Of a stretch of DNA of 64,000 nt, positions 62,935 to 64,000 are shown piece after piece. The stretch's first letter is position 1. Every line of letters begins with the position of its first letter. The notes beneath the pieces were generated by a model. The model made no database searches. It was not told the DNA's origin and saw only the letters and a program-made list of their open reading frames with translations. Origin of the DNA: Bradyrhizobium commune. GTDB lineage: Bacteria > Pseudomonadota > Alphaproteobacteria > Rhizobiales > Xanthobacteraceae. A program made the position numbers and the translations under genes. The DNA lies in assembly GCF_015624505.1 (NCBI RefSeq), contig NZ_CP061379.1:1736001-1800000 (forward strand). The letters are read 5' to 3'.

Positions 62935-63180
62935 ATGAGCAGGAAGTGGCGGCTCTTGGCTCACGAGTCGAATGAAAAGATCGAGTTCGAGAACCAGGGA
63001 AGCTTCGATGAACTCATCGTCGGTGATTGGCTGCACGTCGAGCAGATGGACGATAAGGTCTGGTGGCTTCGCGTCGGGGATGCTCGGATCTTTGTGACAT
63101 TGCGGGGCGGGGAAGAGCCAATGGTCGATATCGAGCGCGGGTTCTATGGACCGGCGAACGGAATCACCAAAGTTCCGTAG
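62935..63180 (+). CDS. small hypothetical protein linked to the preceding gene
   Basis: 81 residues from the ATG at 62935; the longer frame from 62821 overlaps the preceding gene and was rejected. Beta-rich, acidic, with W/G rich turns (VGDWLHVEQMDD, VWWLRVGDARIFV). No signal, membrane helix or known motif. The tight linkage with the previous gene suggests joint function, possibly an immunity or accessory pair, but nothing here shows a toxin. Confidence 0.6.
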   Translation: MSRKWRLLAHESNEKIEFENQGSFDELIVGDWLHVEQMDDKVWWLRVGDARIFVTLRGGEEPMVDIERGFYGPANGITKVP

Positions 63181-63876
63181 CCCCGTCGGGCAAAACACCC
63201 CGCCGCCCCGTCAACCCCTCTCCACAAAAATATTCCACTTTACCGAAATTCGGAATTGCGGCATAAGTCGAAACAGCCCGGCCCGACGAAGAGGGGCGGT
63301 TCGCGAGTCGTTCGAAACGCGGGCCGGGTTGCGGTGGACGCGGCAGCGTCGTGTGCGAGTATGCGGGCAGGGCGGATTGCTCTCCGTGAGCCCGAGTCCT
63401 CGTGCGGACGAGCGATGCTGAATGCGTACGGCAAAACCGTGTGGTCCCGACCGTCGTCGCTACGGTCAAGCTCTTGCGAACGCGGCAGTCGCGTCAACCG
63501 GCGTGGTGTCGGTGAATTTCGCGGGGCGAGGGAGGCCAGAAGGAACTCGGCTCCCGGGAGAGCACGGCATAAGCCGTCCGACCACTGCGCAGGGAAGGCC
63601 GTGTGTTCGGCCGCACCTGTATGCCGCTGTGCAATTCCTTTTGCGCTACAAGCGCACAGCGGACCGCGGGTGCCAAGCCGGCACCCGGCCTTCCCTGCGC
63701 CCTCTTTCTTTCGAGGGCGATGGAGAGAGCAAAGCTCGGGCGAGATGCGCCGCGAGGCTGCGAAGGTGTGTCTGCGAGGCCGTAGGATGGGTAGAGCACT
63801 TGCGAAACCCATCAATCCGCCGCCGAGGAAAAGTTTGATGGGTTTCGCTTCCGCTCTACCCATCCTACAAGTCCTT
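63181..63876. repeat. dispersed repeat block with palindrome R4
   Basis: No gene is supported across 696 bp. Nested palindrome R4 lies at 63782-63868, outer arms 63782-63797 and 63853-63868 (GTAGGATGGGTAGAGC and complement, perfect 16 bp), inner arms 63802-63814 and 63836-63848 (GCGAAACCCATCA and complement, perfect 13 bp). The stretch about 63250-63780 carries many short palindromes and stop-free shadow frames on both strands; it resembles a repeat I recall as common in Bradyrhizobium genomes. Confidence 0.6.
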
Positions 63877-64000
63877 CTACACTTCCCGCCGACTCAAGAA
63901 CGCCAGCCGCTCGAACAGATGCACGTCCTGCTCGTTCTTGAGCAGCGCGCCGTGCAGCGGCGGGATCAGTTTGCGCGGGTCGCGCTCGCGCAGCTGTTCG
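63877..64000 (-). CDS. C-terminal fragment of an unidentified protein
   Basis: The minus strand ends a gene with TAG at 63877-63879. The last 40 residues include RKLIPPLHGALLKNEQDVHLF and end SRREV. The stretch looks like a conserved soluble domain end, but I cannot name the family from this fragment. The rest lies beyond the right edge. Confidence 0.7.
   Translation of the reverse strand, partial: EQLRERDPRKLIPPLHGALLKNEQDVHLFERLAFLSRREV

Noticed and set aside
63240..63863. Minus-strand frame of 207 residues in the repeat block
   Set aside because: Contains the repeat on both strands, no start site and low-complexity composition; treated as repeat

Overview
The window is high-GC alphaproteobacterial DNA. 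Gene content (an overlapping PQQ operon, malonyl-CoA decarboxylase, a Cys-nucleophile PHA depolymerase, several ABC substrate-binding proteins) and its interspersed palindromic repeats suggest Bradyrhizobium or a close relative. This is inference from gene content and remembered repeat families, not a database match. There are no rRNA or tRNA genes, CRISPR arrays or prophage modules that I can support. It reads as ordinary chromosome with one insertion sequence.

Layout. 1-4920: end of an unidentified gene, then a minus-strand operon for a 2-oxoacid:acceptor oxidoreductase (flavin/FeS diaphorase-like protein, alpha subunit, TPP-binding beta subunit). 5168-10307: minus-strand pqqA-B-C-D-E followed by a proline iminopeptidase and a small EthD-like protein, all tightly spaced. 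10557-14419: a DUF6894 protein, an IS481-family element with 50-bp perfect inverted ends sitting inside an interspersed repeat, then amidase, glutathione peroxidase and DUF3297. 14628-19950: Tat-signal MmgE/PrpD protein, malonyl-CoA decarboxylase, AraC regulator and divergent MFS transporter. 20309-24615: CPA2 antiporter with tandem USP domains and Kup potassium transporter. 24619-30006: RND efflux pump and adaptor, divergent from a periplasmic binding protein.

30425-33497: secreted phosphoesterase plus di-heme cytochrome c peroxidase/MauG-type protein. 33506-39784: secreted unknown protein, TadG-like vWA protein, cupin, hybrid histidine kinase, XRE-cupin regulator. 39988-47726: peptide-type ABC transporter (binding protein, two permeases, fused double ATPase) interleaved with an FAD oxidoreductase and a 2-hydroxyacid dehydrogenase. 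48011-54720: AraC regulator, GDSL-esterase autotransporter, branched-chain-type binding protein, aldehyde dehydrogenase and XRE-cupin regulator. 54842-63180: PHA depolymerase, GST, small proteins, AraC-GyrI regulator, SMP-30, GNAT, GMC oxidoreductase and two small linked genes. The right end is an interspersed repeat block and the 3' end of a minus-strand gene.

The most interesting gene sets are the secreted esterase/binding protein/aldehyde dehydrogenase operon, the ABC importer with built-in oxidoreductases, the phosphoesterase/di-heme peroxidase pair, and four about 90-bp nested palindromic repeats that share a boundary but differ in core. I found no clear defence or toxin system.
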